Positions 5,040 to 5,112 of a DNA stretch of 5,112 bases are shown here, piece after piece; position 1 is the first letter of the stretch, and each line of letters starts with the position of its first letter. Origin of the DNA: Cetobacterium sp. UBA6069 (lineage in GTDB: Bacteria; Fusobacteriota; Fusobacteriia; Fusobacteriales; Fusobacteriaceae); the NCBI GenBank assembly GCA_002428805.1, contig DIXX01000025.1:1-5112 (forward strand), read 5' to 3'. A program made the translations under genes and the position numbers. A model generated the notes under the pieces. The model was given only the letters and a program-made list of their open reading frames with translations, had not been told where the DNA came from and did no database searches.

Positions 5040-5112
5040 AGTAACCAATATCAGATAGATGAAGACCATTTGGTTCTGCAACATCCTTTATATATTTTCC
5101 ATTCGGATTATT
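5038..5112 (-). CDS. truA: C-terminal end of a probable tRNA pseudouridine synthase A (partial)
   Basis: An open frame enters from the right edge and ends with TAG at 5040-5038, giving 24 residues that finish VAEPNGLHLSDIGY. TruA proteins commonly end in a segment of the form 'a-P-x-x-G-L-y-L-x-x-v-x-Y', in which the chain returns to the catalytic domain, and this tail fits that pattern. TruA makes pseudouridine at positions 38-40 of the tRNA anticodon stem-loop. The catalytic Asp and the start lie outside the window, so the name rests on the tail alone. Its stop codon is part of the acetyltransferase ribosome binding site, so the two genes form one unit. Confidence 0.6.
   Translation of the reverse strand, partial: NNPNGKYIKDVAEPNGLHLSDIGY

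Noticed and set aside
1..5112. CRISPR arrays, insertion sequences, tRNA or rRNA genes, riboswitches
   Set aside because: No spaced direct repeats, transposase frames, terminal inverted repeats or cloverleaf-like sequence were seen; the leaders visible are about 30 to 50 bases, too short for known riboswitches.

Overview
The window is AT-rich and gene-dense, with strong AGGAGG-type ribosome binding sites. It carries a superoxide reductase/rubredoxin/PerR oxygen-defence cluster of the kind found in anaerobes. It also carries a family 9 glycosyltransferase of the LPS heptosyltransferase type, which points to an outer membrane. Together these suggest an anaerobic, low-GC, Gram-negative bacterium, and a member of the Fusobacteriota (Fusobacterium/Cetobacterium-like) fits best. 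The taxonomic call is inference from gene content and composition only.

Layout. A secreted or fimbrial-type surface protein ends on the + strand at 141 and meets a bidirectional hairpin terminator (149-179). Everything else is on the - strand and is transcribed right to left. At the right edge (5038-5112) is the C-terminus of a protein that looks like tRNA pseudouridine synthase TruA, tightly followed by a GNAT acetyltransferase (4579-5028). Next comes a self-contained unit with its own sigma70-type promoter (-35 TTGACA at 4566-4571, -10 TATATT at 4543-4548) and a near-perfect inverted repeat in the leader (4507-4530). This unit is a PerR-like Fur-family regulator (4078-4488), a class III superoxide reductase (3666-4034) and rubredoxin (3485-3646, 53 aa), and it ends at a hairpin terminator (3444-3476). 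Directly behind that terminator an extended -10 promoter (TGCTATAAT, 3434-3442) starts a second unit: a YycJ/WalJ-type metallo-beta-lactamase-fold hydrolase (2624-3397), a degenerate uracil-DNA-glycosylase-fold protein (2036-2614), a family 9 glycosyltransferase (973-2034) and YebC (184-930, GTG start). It finishes at the terminator at 149-179. A possible extra promoter for yebC lies at 967-995.

How the genes work together. In the oxygen-defence unit, rubredoxin is the expected electron donor to superoxide reductase, which reduces superoxide to hydrogen peroxide. A peroxide-sensing PerR would control the unit, probably through the inverted repeat. In the second unit the mbl, udg-like and glycosyltransferase genes are separated by 9 and 1 bases, so they are probably translationally coupled, but they share no obvious pathway. 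No mobile element, CRISPR array, tRNA or rRNA was seen, and no stretch over 300 bases lacks a gene. I do not see a clearly new system. The most interesting points are the compact PerR-SOR-rubredoxin unit with its candidate operator, the glycosylase-fold protein that has lost its catalytic and iron-sulfur residues, and the superoxide reductase whose N-terminal iron site has been erased.
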